The notes beneath the pieces are model-generated. The model saw only the letters and a list, made by a program, of their open reading frames with translations, was not told the origin of the DNA and searched no databases. DNA of 43,015 nucleotides from positions 1 to 43,015 of the forward strand of contig NZ_SDKM01000032.1 of assembly GCF_004519545.1 (NCBI RefSeq). Reading direction: 5' to 3'. Below, piece after piece: positions 1-7,595 of this stretch. A program made the translations under genes and the position numbers. Position 1 is the stretch's first letter. Every line of letters starts with the position of its first letter. The stretch comes from Nocardioides guangzhouensis. GTDB taxonomy: Bacteria > Actinomycetota > Actinomycetes > Propionibacteriales > Nocardioidaceae.

Positions 1-31
1 CTCACGCCCGAACTAGGGAGACACGCCCTAG
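1..31 (-). terminator. possible short hairpin at the 3' end of the symporter gene
   Basis: CTAGGG at 13-18 pairs with CCCTAG at 26-31 across a 7-base loop and overlaps the TAG stop (28-30) of the minus-strand symporter gene. There is no clear T-tract and the window edge cuts the context, so a terminator role is only a possibility. Confidence 0.25.
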
Positions 32-1671
32 GCGTGCGCCGGCTCGTGCGGGTCGATCTCCGCCTCCACGCCCTCGTCGCCGAGGTCCGCGGTGTAGTCG
101 TCCGGACGAGTCCGGTCGACGCCCTCGGGCACCTTGAGCGCCCGCAGCACCACGCTGAGGACCACGGTGACCAGCAGGTTGAGCAGGAATGCGGTGAACC
201 CGATGTAGACCTTCGTGGTCTCCGCGCCCGGGAACAGCTCCAGCGGGCCACCGAAGTGGCTGTCCGGGTCGCCCGGCAGCGGCACGCCGTACGCCGTCCA
301 GGTGCCGTAGGTCATCCCGACCGCCCACCCGGCGAACAGTGCCCACCGGTGGAACCAGCGGGTGTAGAGCCCGACCACGATCGCCGGCAGCGTCTGCAGG
401 ATCCACACGCCGCCGAGCAGCTGCAGGTTGATCGCGAACTGCTTGGGCAGCCCGAGCACGAACGCCAGTGCGCCGAACTTCACCAGCAGCGACATCAGCT
501 TGCTCTGCCGCGCCTCCTGCTGCGGCGTCGCGTCCCGGTTGATGAAGGCCCGGTAGATGTTGCGGGTCCAGAGGTTCGCGGCCGCGATCGACATGATCGC
601 CGCCGGCACCAGTGCGCCGATCGCGATCGCCGCGAACGCGACGCCCGCGAACCACGGCGGGAACTCCTGCTCGAACAGCTGCGGCACCGACTGCTGGGCG
701 TTCTCGACCTTGATGCCGGCCGCGATCGCGACGAAGCCGAGCAGCGCGAGCAGCCCGAGCAGGAAGGAGTAGGCCGGCAGCAGCGCCGCGTTGCGCCGGA
801 TCACCTGGCGGCTGCGGGTGGAGAGCACCCCGGTGACCGAGTGCGGGTACATGAACAGCGCCAGTGCCGAGCCGAGCGCGAGCGAGGCGTAGGCCCAGTG
901 CGCGGCGGCCGGCGGGATCATCGCCTTAGGGGCCGCGTCACCGGCCGCTATCGCGTCGGCGTTCTCCTTGTTGAAGGCGTTGAAGCTGTCGTTCGCGGTG
1001 GTGAAGATGCTGTCCCAGCCGCCCAGCTTCGAGGGCAGGTAGAGGACCGCCACGATGATCACGACGTAGATCAGGATGTCCTTCACGAACGCGATCAGTG
1101 CCGGCGCGCGCAGGCCCGAGGAGTACGTGTACGCCGCGAGCACGGCGAACGCCACGAACAGGGGCAGGTGCTGCACGAACCACGACGCGTCCTCGCCGGC
1201 CTGCAGCCCCATCACCTGGAGCACGACCTCGATGCCGACCAGCTGCAGTGCGATGTAGGGCATCGTCGCCAGCAGCCCGGTCAGCGCGACCGCCAGCGCC
1301 AGCGGCCGGCTGTCGTAGCGGCCCTCGACGAAGTCGGCCGGGGTGACGTACCCGTGCCGGTGCGAGACCGACCAGAGCCGCGGCAGGAACAGGAAGATGA
1401 TCGGGTAGACCACGATCGTGTACGGCACCGCGAAGAAGCCGACCGCGCTGCCGGCGTACAGCGTCGCGGGCACCGCGATGAAGGTGTACGCCGTGTAGAG
1501 GTCGCCGCCGATCAGGAACCAGGCGATGAACGTGCCGAAGCCGCGGCCGCCGAGCCCCCACTCGTCGAGGTTGTCGAGCGCCTTGGCGCGCCGCCACCGG
1601 GCCGCGGCGAAGCCCATGATCGTGACCAGCAGGAAGAAGAAGACGAAGACGCCGACTGCCACACCGTTCAT
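28..1671 (-). CDS. sodium:solute symporter, monocarboxylate permease (MctP-like)
   Basis: The 547-residue polytopic membrane protein has about 13 hydrophobic segments, as in the SSS family (TC 2.A.21). The N-terminus runs from MNGVAVGVFVFFFLL into a conserved first-helix region with DEWGLGGRGFGTF and GGDLYTAYTF. This is typical of the MctP branch, which imports lactate, pyruvate, acetate or alanine with sodium. The C-terminal tail (about residues 510-547) is acidic and cytoplasmic. Its ATG overlaps the stop of the upstream DUF3311 gene (ATGA at 1668-1671), so the two are translationally coupled. This pairing is recurrent for actinobacterial monocarboxylate symporters. The exact substrate cannot be read from sequence. 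Family assignment is firm. Confidence 0.85.
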   Translation of the reverse strand: MNGVAVGVFVFFFLLVTIMGFAAARWRRAKALDNLDEWGLGGRGFGTFIAWFLIGGDLYTAYTFIAVPATLYAGSAVGFFAVPYTIVVYPIIFLFLPRLWSVSHRHGYVTPADFVEGRYDSRPLALAVALTGLLATMPYIALQLVGIEVVLQVMGLQAGEDASWFVQHLPLFVAFAVLAAYTYSSGLRAPALIAFVKDILIYVVIIVAVLYLPSKLGGWDSIFTTANDSFNAFNKENADAIAAGDAAPKAMIPPAAAHWAYASLALGSALALFMYPHSVTGVLSTRSRQVIRRNAALLPAYSFLLGLLALLGFVAIAAGIKVENAQQSVPQLFEQEFPPWFAGVAFAAIAIGALVPAAIMSIAAANLWTRNIYRAFINRDATPQQEARQSKLMSLLVKFGALAFVLGLPKQFAINLQLLGGVWILQTLPAIVVGLYTRWFHRWALFAGWAVGMTYGTWTAYGVPLPGDPDSHFGGPLELFPGAETTKVYIGFTAFLLNLLVTVVLSVVLRALKVPEGVDRTRPDDYTADLGDEGVEAEIDPHEPAHA

Positions 1672-1937
1672 GACGCGCGCCCCCTCTCCTCGGCCCGCCG
1701 GGCGCGGTCAGCGGCCTTGGCGAGGTAGTAGGCCAGCACCGTCACGGCCGAGACCAGGATGATCAGCAGGAACTGGAACCAGAAGAAGAACGGGAACCCC
1801 ATCAGCGTGGGATCCGCCTTGTCGTAGAGCGGCACGTAGAGGGGCACGAGGACCGCGGGTGCGAGCAGCACCACGATGACGGTCCAGATGCCCCGGGACG
1901 ATCCGCCGCGTCGAGACGCGCGGTCGGTGTCCGACAT
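1668..1937 (-). CDS. DUF3311 small membrane protein, symporter partner
   Basis: This protein of about 89 residues has two hydrophobic helices separated by the DUF3311-type segment YDKADPTLMGFPFFFWFQF, and a basic C-terminus. DUF3311 genes regularly sit just upstream of SSS monocarboxylate symporters and are thought to assist them, rather like YhdT beside PanF. I chose the ATG at 1937 because GGAGG lies 5 bases upstream. The in-frame GTG at 1943 overlaps that ribosome-binding site and is unlikely to be used. The gene is coupled to the symporter and divergent from the ParA-like gene. Its exact role is unknown. Confidence 0.8.
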   Translation of the reverse strand: MSDTDRASRRGGSSRGIWTVIVVLLAPAVLVPLYVPLYDKADPTLMGFPFFFWFQFLLIILVSAVTVLAYYLAKAADRARRAEERGRAS

Positions 1938-2006
1938 CTTCACCTCCGAGATCGGGAAATCGGGCCGTCGTTCCGTACCCCGGAGTGGCCCCGGTCACAC
2001 GTGCCG

Positions 2007-2042
2007 ATGTTCGGCGCGGTGTCCGGCGCGGTGTCCGGCGCG
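2007..2042. repeat. three 12-bp tandem repeats inside an inverted repeat
   Basis: Three 12-bp units (2007-2018, 2019-2030, 2031-2042; form RTGTYCGGCGCG) lie in the divergent gap between the DUF3311 and ParA-like genes. A 9-bp inverted repeat encloses them: CCCGGTCAC at 1990-1998 and GTGACCGGG at 2050-2058. They sit 80-115 bases before the chosen ParA-like start, so they may be in its leader or promoter. The function is unknown. Confidence 0.6.
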
Positions 2043-2121
2043 ATGTTTGGTGACCGGGCGGGAGGGCACCATGCGCGCGGGAGCCCCTCCAGCGGGGAGT
2101 GGCGTCGGGTCGGAGGTCGCC

Positions 2122-3360
2122 ATGACGCAGGACGTCGGCAACGGAAGCAACCAACCGCCCCAGCGTCCGATGTGGGAAGTCCAACCGGGTCCCGTGACGG
2201 GTCCGTTCTCACCGCCGCCCGGCGAGGGCCGGCCGGGCGCCCGCGCAGACGGCCAGCCGCACCCCGGCCCGCAGCAGGGCTACCCGGACCAGCACCCGTC
2301 GCCGTACCCGCAGCATGCGGACCCTCAGCACCAGTCCCAGCACCAGCCGCAACACCAGCACCAGCCGCCGGCCGGGCAGCACGCGGCCCCGACGACGTAC
2401 GCCGAGCCGCCGGCGCCCGAGCGCCCGATGACCGCCCAGGACTTCCTCCAGCACCGGCACCGCACCATCGACATCGGGCCGGCCACCTGGGGCTGGCGCG
2501 GGTGGCTGCGGCGGCTGACGCTCGGGCTGGTCGCGCCGAAGATGGGGCGGGCCGAGCGGGAGTACCGCGAGGCCCGGGCCACCGTGCAGCGCTCGTTCTC
2601 AGGCCCCCGCACGATCGTGTTCGCCAACCCCAAGGGCGGTGCGGCGAAGACCACCAGCGTGCTCGCCGCCGGTTACACGTTCGGCACCATCCGTGGCGGC
2701 GGCGTGGTCGCCTGGGACAACAACGAGACCCGCGGCACGCTCGGCATCCGCGGCGAGCGGGCCAACCACCAGAACACCACCCGCGAGCTGCTCGACGACC
2801 TGCAGCGGTTCCAGGACGTCTACGAGTCCCGGATCGGCGACCTCGGCGCGTTCGTGCGGGCCCAGGGCGACGCCCACTTCGACGTGCTCGCCTCGGACGA
2901 GCGGGCCGACGTCACCGGGCAGATCAAGGCCTCCGACTTCGGGGCCGTGCACCGGCTGCTCGAGCGCTTCTACCACCTGATCCTGGTCGACACCGGCAAC
3001 AACCTGCGCGCGGAGAACTGGCTTGCCGCCGCCCAGACCGCCGACCTGATCGTCGTCACCTGCACGGTCCGTGAGGACACCGGCTACTCCGGGCTGTGGA
3101 TGCTCGACGCCCTGGAGGACGCCGGCCACTACGACCTCAAGAGCAAGGCGATCACGGTGCTCGCCGACCCGTCCTCGACCGTGGACACCCAGCTCGCCAA
3201 GGACCTGGTCGAGGTCTACGAGCAGCGCACCCGGGCCGTGTTCCGCATCCCCTACGACCCGGCCCTGGTCGCCGGCTCGGTGATCCAGTACAGCCAGCTC
3301 TCCGACAGCACCCGCGCTGCCTGGCTCCGCGCCTGTGCCGCGATGGCCGCGGCCCTCTGA
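2122..3360 (+). CDS. ParA/MinD-like ATPase with His/Gln/Pro-rich N-terminus
   Basis: The 412-residue protein has an unstructured N-terminus (residues 1-105) very rich in proline, glutamine and histidine, with QHQ-type runs near 68-82. An amphipathic linker follows, then a deviant Walker A ATPase fold with KGGAAKTT at 171-178 and the chain VAWDNNETRG after it. The layout resembles the EspI-like MinD/ParA proteins of actinobacteria, some of which act with type VII secretion; no ESX genes are nearby. The ATG at 2122 has GGAGG 5 bases upstream. The in-frame ATG at 2071 has an equally good GGAGG at 2061-2065 and would add 17 residues. No ParB gene follows, so plain chromosome segregation is unlikely. 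The role is unknown. Confidence 0.75.
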   Translation: MTQDVGNGSNQPPQRPMWEVQPGPVTGPFSPPPGEGRPGARADGQPHPGPQQGYPDQHPSPYPQHADPQHQSQHQPQHQHQPPAGQHAAPTTYAEPPAPERPMTAQDFLQHRHRTIDIGPATWGWRGWLRRLTLGLVAPKMGRAEREYREARATVQRSFSGPRTIVFANPKGGAAKTTSVLAAGYTFGTIRGGGVVAWDNNETRGTLGIRGERANHQNTTRELLDDLQRFQDVYESRIGDLGAFVRAQGDAHFDVLASDERADVTGQIKASDFGAVHRLLERFYHLILVDTGNNLRAENWLAAAQTADLIVVTCTVREDTGYSGLWMLDALEDAGHYDLKSKAITVLADPSSTVDTQLAKDLVEVYEQRTRAVFRIPYDPALVAGSVIQYSQLSDSTRAAWLRACAAMAAAL

Positions 3361-3387
3361 GCCCCCGCCCTTCTATCGGACACCTCT

Positions 3388-3461
3388 GCTGTAACGCGGT
3401 GTTCATGTCGCTTCGCACGTGTTCGAACGCGCACCAACTGACATGAACACCGCGTTACAGC
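3388..3461. repeat. 22-bp perfect inverted repeat, 30-bp spacer, between convergent genes
   Basis: The arm at 3388-3409 (begins GCTGTAACGCGG, ends TTCATGTC) is repeated as its exact reverse complement at 3440-3461. The arm starts are 52 bp apart. It lies between the stop codons of the ParA-like gene (3360) and the hydrolase gene (3478). As RNA it could act as a bidirectional terminator. However, the 30-base loop, the lack of T-tracts and an arm less GC-rich than its surroundings are unusual for one. Confidence 0.85.
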
Positions 3462-3477
3462 TGAACGTGCGTGCGGA

Positions 3478-4710
3478 TCAGGGGGCGAGGGAGCGGGAGC
3501 CGCCGGAGCCGTAGCGGCGGGTGGGGTTGGCGCCGATCGCGTCGCGGGAGGCGGCGTGCGGGGGTCGCTTCGCCCCGGTGGAGGCCCGGCCGCCGGTCCG
3601 GGACGGGGGTACGCCGGCGTCGCTGGCCCAGCGGTCGACCCACTCGTCGAGGATCCGCCACGTGGTGCCGCGGGCGCGGCGGCCGGTGAGCATGCCGAGG
3701 TGGCCGCCGGGGACCTCCTCGAAGCGGACCTCGCGGGACCCGGACAGCAGGGGTACGCCGGCACGGACGCACGGGATCGGCGCGATCCCGTCGGTCAGGC
3801 CGCCGAAGACCAGCACCGGCACCTCGATCGCCGACAGCTCGATTCGGCGTCCGTCGAGCTCGAACCATCCCTCGCGGAGCTCGTTGCCCTTCACGAACCG
3901 GTGGTAGAGCTGCCCGAACGTGCGGCCGGGGTAGGCGATCATGTCCCCGGTGAACGCGTCGACCGCCTCGAGCTGGGCGAGGAAGTCCGCGTCGTCGAGG
4001 TTCTGCAGCTTCACCAGCGGCTTGGTCACCAGCTTCTGCGCCGACGAGAGCTGGAACGCCCAGCGCACCATCGGCTTCGGGGCGCCGCCCACTGCCTGGT
4101 AGAGCCGGGTGATCGGGCCGTGGCCCTTCTTCAGCCCGCGCACCGGGCGGTCGGTGATCGCGAGCAGCGGCCGCAGGGGCGCGATCATCGGCACCTTCGA
4201 CACGTCGAACGGCGACCCGACGACGGTCAGCGACGCGATCGGCAGGTCGGCCTGGTCGGCGGCGGCGAGCACCGCGAAGATGCCGCCCAGGCTCCAGCCC
4301 ACCACGTGCACCGGACGGCCGCCGGCGTGCGCGCTGGTCCGTCGTACGGCGTCGGGCACGACCTCGTCGATCCAGTGCTCCATCCCGAGGTTGCGGTCCT
4401 TGAACGACACCTCGCCGTACTCCACGAGGTACGTCGGGCGGCCCTCGGTCACCAGGTGCTCGACCAGCGAGCAGCCCCGCCGCAGGTCGAAGCAGGACGA
4501 CGGCGCGGCGAGCGGGGTGACCAGCAGCACCGGGTCGCCCTCGTCCTTCACCCGGCCGGCAGGCCGGTAGTGGTAGAGCGCGCTCAGGTTGCCCTCGGCG
4601 ATGAGGGTCCGCGGCATCTTGCGGAGGTCGGCCAGCCCACCGTAGGCCAGCTTGTGCGCGACGTTGCCCGCCGCGGCGACGACCTGATCGGGCTTCGGGA
4701 TCAGATCCAT
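3478..4710 (-). CDS. PhaC-like alpha/beta hydrolase with serine nucleophile
   Basis: The 410-residue alpha/beta hydrolase resembles polyhydroxyalkanoate synthases along its length: a PVLLVTPLAAP oxyanion strand near 60-70, then SLVEHLVTEGRPTYLVEYGE near 81-100. The nucleophile elbow is GWSLGG at 138-143, with Ser140 where true class I/III PhaC carries cysteine (GxCxG). Asp307 (GGLTDG) and His337 (PGGHLGM) complete a plausible triad. A hydrolase, such as an intracellular PHA or oligomer depolymerase, is therefore likelier than a polymerase. It is divergent by 41 bp from a PucR-type regulator and close to 3-hydroxybutyrate dehydrogenase, which fits hydroxybutyrate metabolism. The last 35 residues look like a basic, disordered tail. 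Confidence 0.7.
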   Translation of the reverse strand: MDLIPKPDQVVAAAGNVAHKLAYGGLADLRKMPRTLIAEGNLSALYHYRPAGRVKDEGDPVLLVTPLAAPSSCFDLRRGCSLVEHLVTEGRPTYLVEYGEVSFKDRNLGMEHWIDEVVPDAVRRTSAHAGGRPVHVVGWSLGGIFAVLAAADQADLPIASLTVVGSPFDVSKVPMIAPLRPLLAITDRPVRGLKKGHGPITRLYQAVGGAPKPMVRWAFQLSSAQKLVTKPLVKLQNLDDADFLAQLEAVDAFTGDMIAYPGRTFGQLYHRFVKGNELREGWFELDGRRIELSAIEVPVLVFGGLTDGIAPIPCVRAGVPLLSGSREVRFEEVPGGHLGMLTGRRARGTTWRILDEWVDRWASDAGVPPSRTGGRASTGAKRPPHAASRDAIGANPTRRYGSGGSRSLAP

Positions 4711-4716
4711 GCGCGA

Positions 4717-4722
4717 AAAATA
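4717..4722 (-). promoter_or_regulatory. -10 box for a leaderless hydrolase transcript
   Basis: On the minus strand TATTTT ends 6 bases before the ATG at 4710. That spacing puts the transcription start at or next to the start codon, and I see no Shine-Dalgarno. This is the only AT-rich hexamer in the 41-bp divergent gap. Confidence 0.45.
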
Positions 4723-4751
4723 CCCGATCGCCGGTGCGAGGATGACGCCTG

Positions 4752-6587
4752 ATGGACCGCACCTTCCTCGACCTCCTGTACGCCGACGCGCCGCGCGAGG
4801 CCTACGACGACCTGCTCGCCCAGCTCGGCGCCGACGCGGCCGACCAGCACGCCCTCGCGCTGCAGGTCCGCGAGCGGCTGGCCCGGCACCGCGGCCGCGA
4901 GGCCGAGATGTCGGCGCTCTACGACACCGCCAACGACCTGACCGCGATCCGCGACCTCGACACCATCCTGGCCGCGATCGTCCGGCGGGCCCGGCAGCTG
5001 CTGCATGCCGACATGACCTACCTGTCGCTCAACGACGAGGCGGACGGCGCGTCGTACATGAAGGTCACCGACGGTGCGCTGACGCCGGAGTTCCGCCGGC
5101 TGCGGCTGCCGCTCGGCACCGGACTGCTCGGCCTGGTGGCGCAGTCCGGCGAGCCGTACTTCACCGAGGACTACCAGGCCGACTCCCGCTTCGTGCACAG
5201 GGACTTCATCGACAGCGCGGTCGCCGGCGAGAAGATCCGGGCGATCCTCGGCGTCCCGCTGGTGGTCGAGGGCCGGGTCATCGGCGCGCTGCTGGCGGTG
5301 CACCGGACGGTCCGGCCGTTCCCGCCGGGCGAGGTCACGCTGCTCACCAGCTTCGCCGCGCACGCCGCGGTCGCGCTCGAGAACGCGCGGCTCTTCGACC
5401 AGGCCCGTGAGGCCGTCGTGTCCGCCGACCTGGCCAACGAGCTGCTGCGCGCGCGCAGCGAGTCGGTCGAGCGGGCGGCCCAGTCGCACGACCGGCTCAC
5501 GGACGTGCTCCTGGACGGCGGCGGCGCCACCGGCATCGCGGACGTGCTGGCCGAGGTCCTCGGCGGCCGGGTCAGCGTGTACGACGAGGGGTTGCGGCCC
5601 CTGGCCGGAGCCGGTGACCAGCCGGCCGGGCTCGCGACGGCGATCGAGCAGGCCCGGCGCACCGGCCGCAGCGTCGAGGTCACGCCCGGCACGTACGTCG
5701 CGGTGGCCGCGGCCGGCGACGAGCCCCTCGGCACCCTGGTGGTCCGCGGCGCCCCGCTCGAGCAGGCCGAGCGGCGGACCCTCGAGCGCGGCGCGATCGT
5801 GACCGCGCTGGTGCTGCTGTTCGCGCGCACGGAGGCCGAGGCCGAGGAGCGGGTCCGGGGGGAGCTGCTCACCGACCTGGTCGCGGCCCGGGACGCCGAC
5901 CTCGACCGGCTCCGCGAGCGGGCCCGCCGGCAGGGCGCCGCCCTGGACCGCCCCTCGGTCGTCGCCGTGGCCCACCTGGACGGGCTGGACCTGCACCGGG
6001 CGGCGCGCACCGCCGGGCAGCTGGCGGGGGAGCGGCACGGCCTGGCCGCGGTCCACGACGGGCACGTGGTGGTGCTCGCACCCGGCGAGGACGCCCGCGA
6101 GCTCGGCGAGGTGCTCCGGGCCCGCACGTCCGACGCGCTGACCACGGTGGGGGTCGCCGGCCCGGCGTCCGGCCCGGGCGCAGTCGCGGCGACGTACCGC
6201 GAGGCCCGGCGCTGCGTCGACACGCTGCGCACCCTCGGCCGCAGTGGCGAGGTGAGCGACCCGGCGGGGCTGGGGGTGACCCGGCTGCTGCTCGGCACCA
6301 GCGGGCCCGACGACCTGGCCGACTTCGTGGACCGCGTGCTCGGTCCGCTGCTGCGCTGGGACGCCGAGCGTGGCGGGTCCCTGGTCGCGACGCTGGAGGC
6401 GTGGTTCGCCGCCGGCGGCTCGCTGCGCGGGACCGGCGAGGTGCTGCACGTGCATGCCAACACCGTCGGCCAGCGACTGGAGCGGGTGGGACGGCTGCTG
6501 GGCGAGGACTGGCGGCAGCCGAATCGGGCACTTGACCTCCAGATGGCGCTCCGGGTGCACCGGATGCGCGGACAGGAGCGCTCATGA
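4752..6587 (+). CDS. GAF-domain PucR/CdaR-family transcriptional regulator
   Basis: The 611-residue regulator has an N-terminal helical segment (1-45), a GAF sensor domain (about 50-215, with IRDLDTILAAIVRRARQLL and GVPLVVEGRVIGALLAVHR), a coiled linker, a CdaR-type middle domain (about 370-500), and a PucR-type C-terminal helix-turn-helix (about 545-603, with GTGEVLHVHANTVGQRLERV). Proteins of this plan sense a metabolite through GAF and activate adjacent catabolic genes. Here the neighbours are 3-hydroxybutyrate dehydrogenase and an MHS transporter downstream and a PhaC-like hydrolase upstream, so a hydroxy acid is the likely inducer (inference). The ATG at 4752 has GAGGA about 9 bases upstream. 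Its stop overlaps the start of a 45-codon ORF. Confidence 0.85.
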   Translation: MDRTFLDLLYADAPREAYDDLLAQLGADAADQHALALQVRERLARHRGREAEMSALYDTANDLTAIRDLDTILAAIVRRARQLLHADMTYLSLNDEADGASYMKVTDGALTPEFRRLRLPLGTGLLGLVAQSGEPYFTEDYQADSRFVHRDFIDSAVAGEKIRAILGVPLVVEGRVIGALLAVHRTVRPFPPGEVTLLTSFAAHAAVALENARLFDQAREAVVSADLANELLRARSESVERAAQSHDRLTDVLLDGGGATGIADVLAEVLGGRVSVYDEGLRPLAGAGDQPAGLATAIEQARRTGRSVEVTPGTYVAVAAAGDEPLGTLVVRGAPLEQAERRTLERGAIVTALVLLFARTEAEAEERVRGELLTDLVAARDADLDRLRERARRQGAALDRPSVVAVAHLDGLDLHRAARTAGQLAGERHGLAAVHDGHVVVLAPGEDARELGEVLRARTSDALTTVGVAGPASGPGAVAATYREARRCVDTLRTLGRSGEVSDPAGLGVTRLLLGTSGPDDLADFVDRVLGPLLRWDAERGGSLVATLEAWFAAGGSLRGTGEVLHVHANTVGQRLERVGRLLGEDWRQPNRALDLQMALRVHRMRGQERS

Positions 6588-6721
6588 GCCCCACCGATGC
6601 CCTGGTCGTCCGGCAGTCGAAGGGATGGGTGGTGCGCCTGGTGCTGGTCATCGACCGCATCCCGCTGCAGACCCAGACCGTGACGGACGCGGAGCCGATG
6701 GACGCGGCCGCGCGCCGGTGA
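6584..6721 (+). CDS. 45-residue ORF translationally coupled to the regulator
   Basis: ATG at 6584 overlaps the TGA of the regulator gene (ATGA). AGGAG lies about 6 bases upstream, within the regulator's last codons. The product begins MSPTDALVVRQSKGWVVRLV and has a short hydrophobic stretch VVRLVLVID before a polar tail that ends AARR. It matches no family I know. The overlap and ribosome-binding site are the only evidence that it is translated; it could be a chance ORF. A small regulator-associated peptide is possible. Confidence 0.4.
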   Translation: MSPTDALVVRQSKGWVVRLVLVIDRIPLQTQTVTDAEPMDAAARR

Positions 6722-6793
6722 CAGTGGCTGCAACCCATACTTTCGCCTGAATGATGTGCTCGGCACACATGGCGTGCGCCACGCGGGGTCCCC

Positions 6794-6799
6794 TACGTT
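6794..6799 (+). promoter_or_regulatory. -10 box before the 3-hydroxybutyrate dehydrogenase gene
   Basis: TACGTT ends 8 bases before the ATG at 6808. This fits TANNNT and would give a nearly leaderless mRNA; there is no Shine-Dalgarno in between. Upstream, TGTGC-TCG-GCACA (6755-6767) is a small dyad that could be the regulator's operator, but it is weak. Confidence 0.4.
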
Positions 6800-6807
6800 C
6801 ACGGACC

Positions 6808-7581
6808 ATGTCCTCGTCCAGCACGCGCGCCCTCGCCGGCCGTACCGCCCTCGTGACCGGCGGCGCCAGCGGCATCGGACGTGCCGTCGCCACCCGGCTC
6901 GCCGCCGACGGTGCCCACGTCGTCGTCCTCGACCGCGACGAGACCGCGGCCAAGGAGGTCGCCCACGAGGTCGGCGGCGACCACCTCGTCGCCGACCTCG
7001 CCGACCGCGCCGGCATCGAGGCGCTCGGCCTCGGCACCACGGTCCGCGCGGACATCCTCGTCAACAACGCCGGCTTCCAGCACGTCGCTCCCGTCGAGGA
7101 GTTCGACCCCGACACGTTCGAGGCGATCCACCGGGTGATGCTGCAGGCGCCGTTCCTGCTGGCTCGCGCCCTCCTCCCCGGCATGTACGCCGCGGGGTGG
7201 GGCCGGATCGTCCACGTCAGCTCCGCCCACGGGCACCGCGCCTCGGCGTACAAGTCGGCCTACGTGAGCGCCAAGCACGGCCTCGAGGGGCTCTCCAAGG
7301 TGCTCGCGCTCGAGGGCGCCGACAAGGGCGTCACCAGCAACACCGTCTGCCCCGGCTACGTGCGCACTCCGCTCGTGGAGGGCCAGATCGCGGACCAGGC
7401 GGCCACCCACGGCATCGCCGAGTCCGACGTGCTCCAGGACGTGCTGCTCGCCCGCACGGCCGTGAAGCGCCTCGTGGAGCCCGAGGAGGTGGCCGCGCTG
7501 GTGGCCTTCCTCTGCGGCCCCGGCACCGACTCGATCACGGGAACCTCCCACCTGATGGATGGCGGCTGGACCGCCGCGTGA
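6808..7581 (+). CDS. 3-hydroxybutyrate dehydrogenase (SDR family)
   Basis: The 257-residue classical short-chain dehydrogenase has the cofactor loop TGGASGIG (17-24), NNAG (86-89), catalytic serine near 138-139 (VHVSSAHG) and Tyr152/Lys156 (YVSAK). The C-terminal part (CPGYVRTPLVEGQI, then LLARTAVKRLVEPEEVA and ITGTSHLMDGGWTA) matches D-3-hydroxybutyrate dehydrogenases, which oxidise 3-hydroxybutyrate to acetoacetate with NAD+. I chose the ATG at 6808 because the fold begins at its residue 8; the upstream ATG at 6751 would add a non-conserved leader. A transporter follows after 14 bases, giving a likely uptake-and-oxidation unit under the upstream PucR-type regulator. Confidence 0.85.
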   Translation: MSSSSTRALAGRTALVTGGASGIGRAVATRLAADGAHVVVLDRDETAAKEVAHEVGGDHLVADLADRAGIEALGLGTTVRADILVNNAGFQHVAPVEEFDPDTFEAIHRVMLQAPFLLARALLPGMYAAGWGRIVHVSSAHGHRASAYKSAYVSAKHGLEGLSKVLALEGADKGVTSNTVCPGYVRTPLVEGQIADQAATHGIAESDVLQDVLLARTAVKRLVEPEEVAALVAFLCGPGTDSITGTSHLMDGGWTAA

Positions 7582-7595
7582 AAGGAAAGGCACAC

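Noticed and set aside
2122..3360. Chromosome partition ParA
   Set aside because: There is no ParB gene, no parS palindrome and no origin-region genes, and the N-terminus is unlike ParA.
6755..6767. Operator dyad TGTGC-TCG-GCACA before 3-hydroxybutyrate dehydrogenase
   Set aside because: Only 5-bp arms in a GC-rich gap and no second copy. It is kept as a weak note with the -10 box and not listed as a site.
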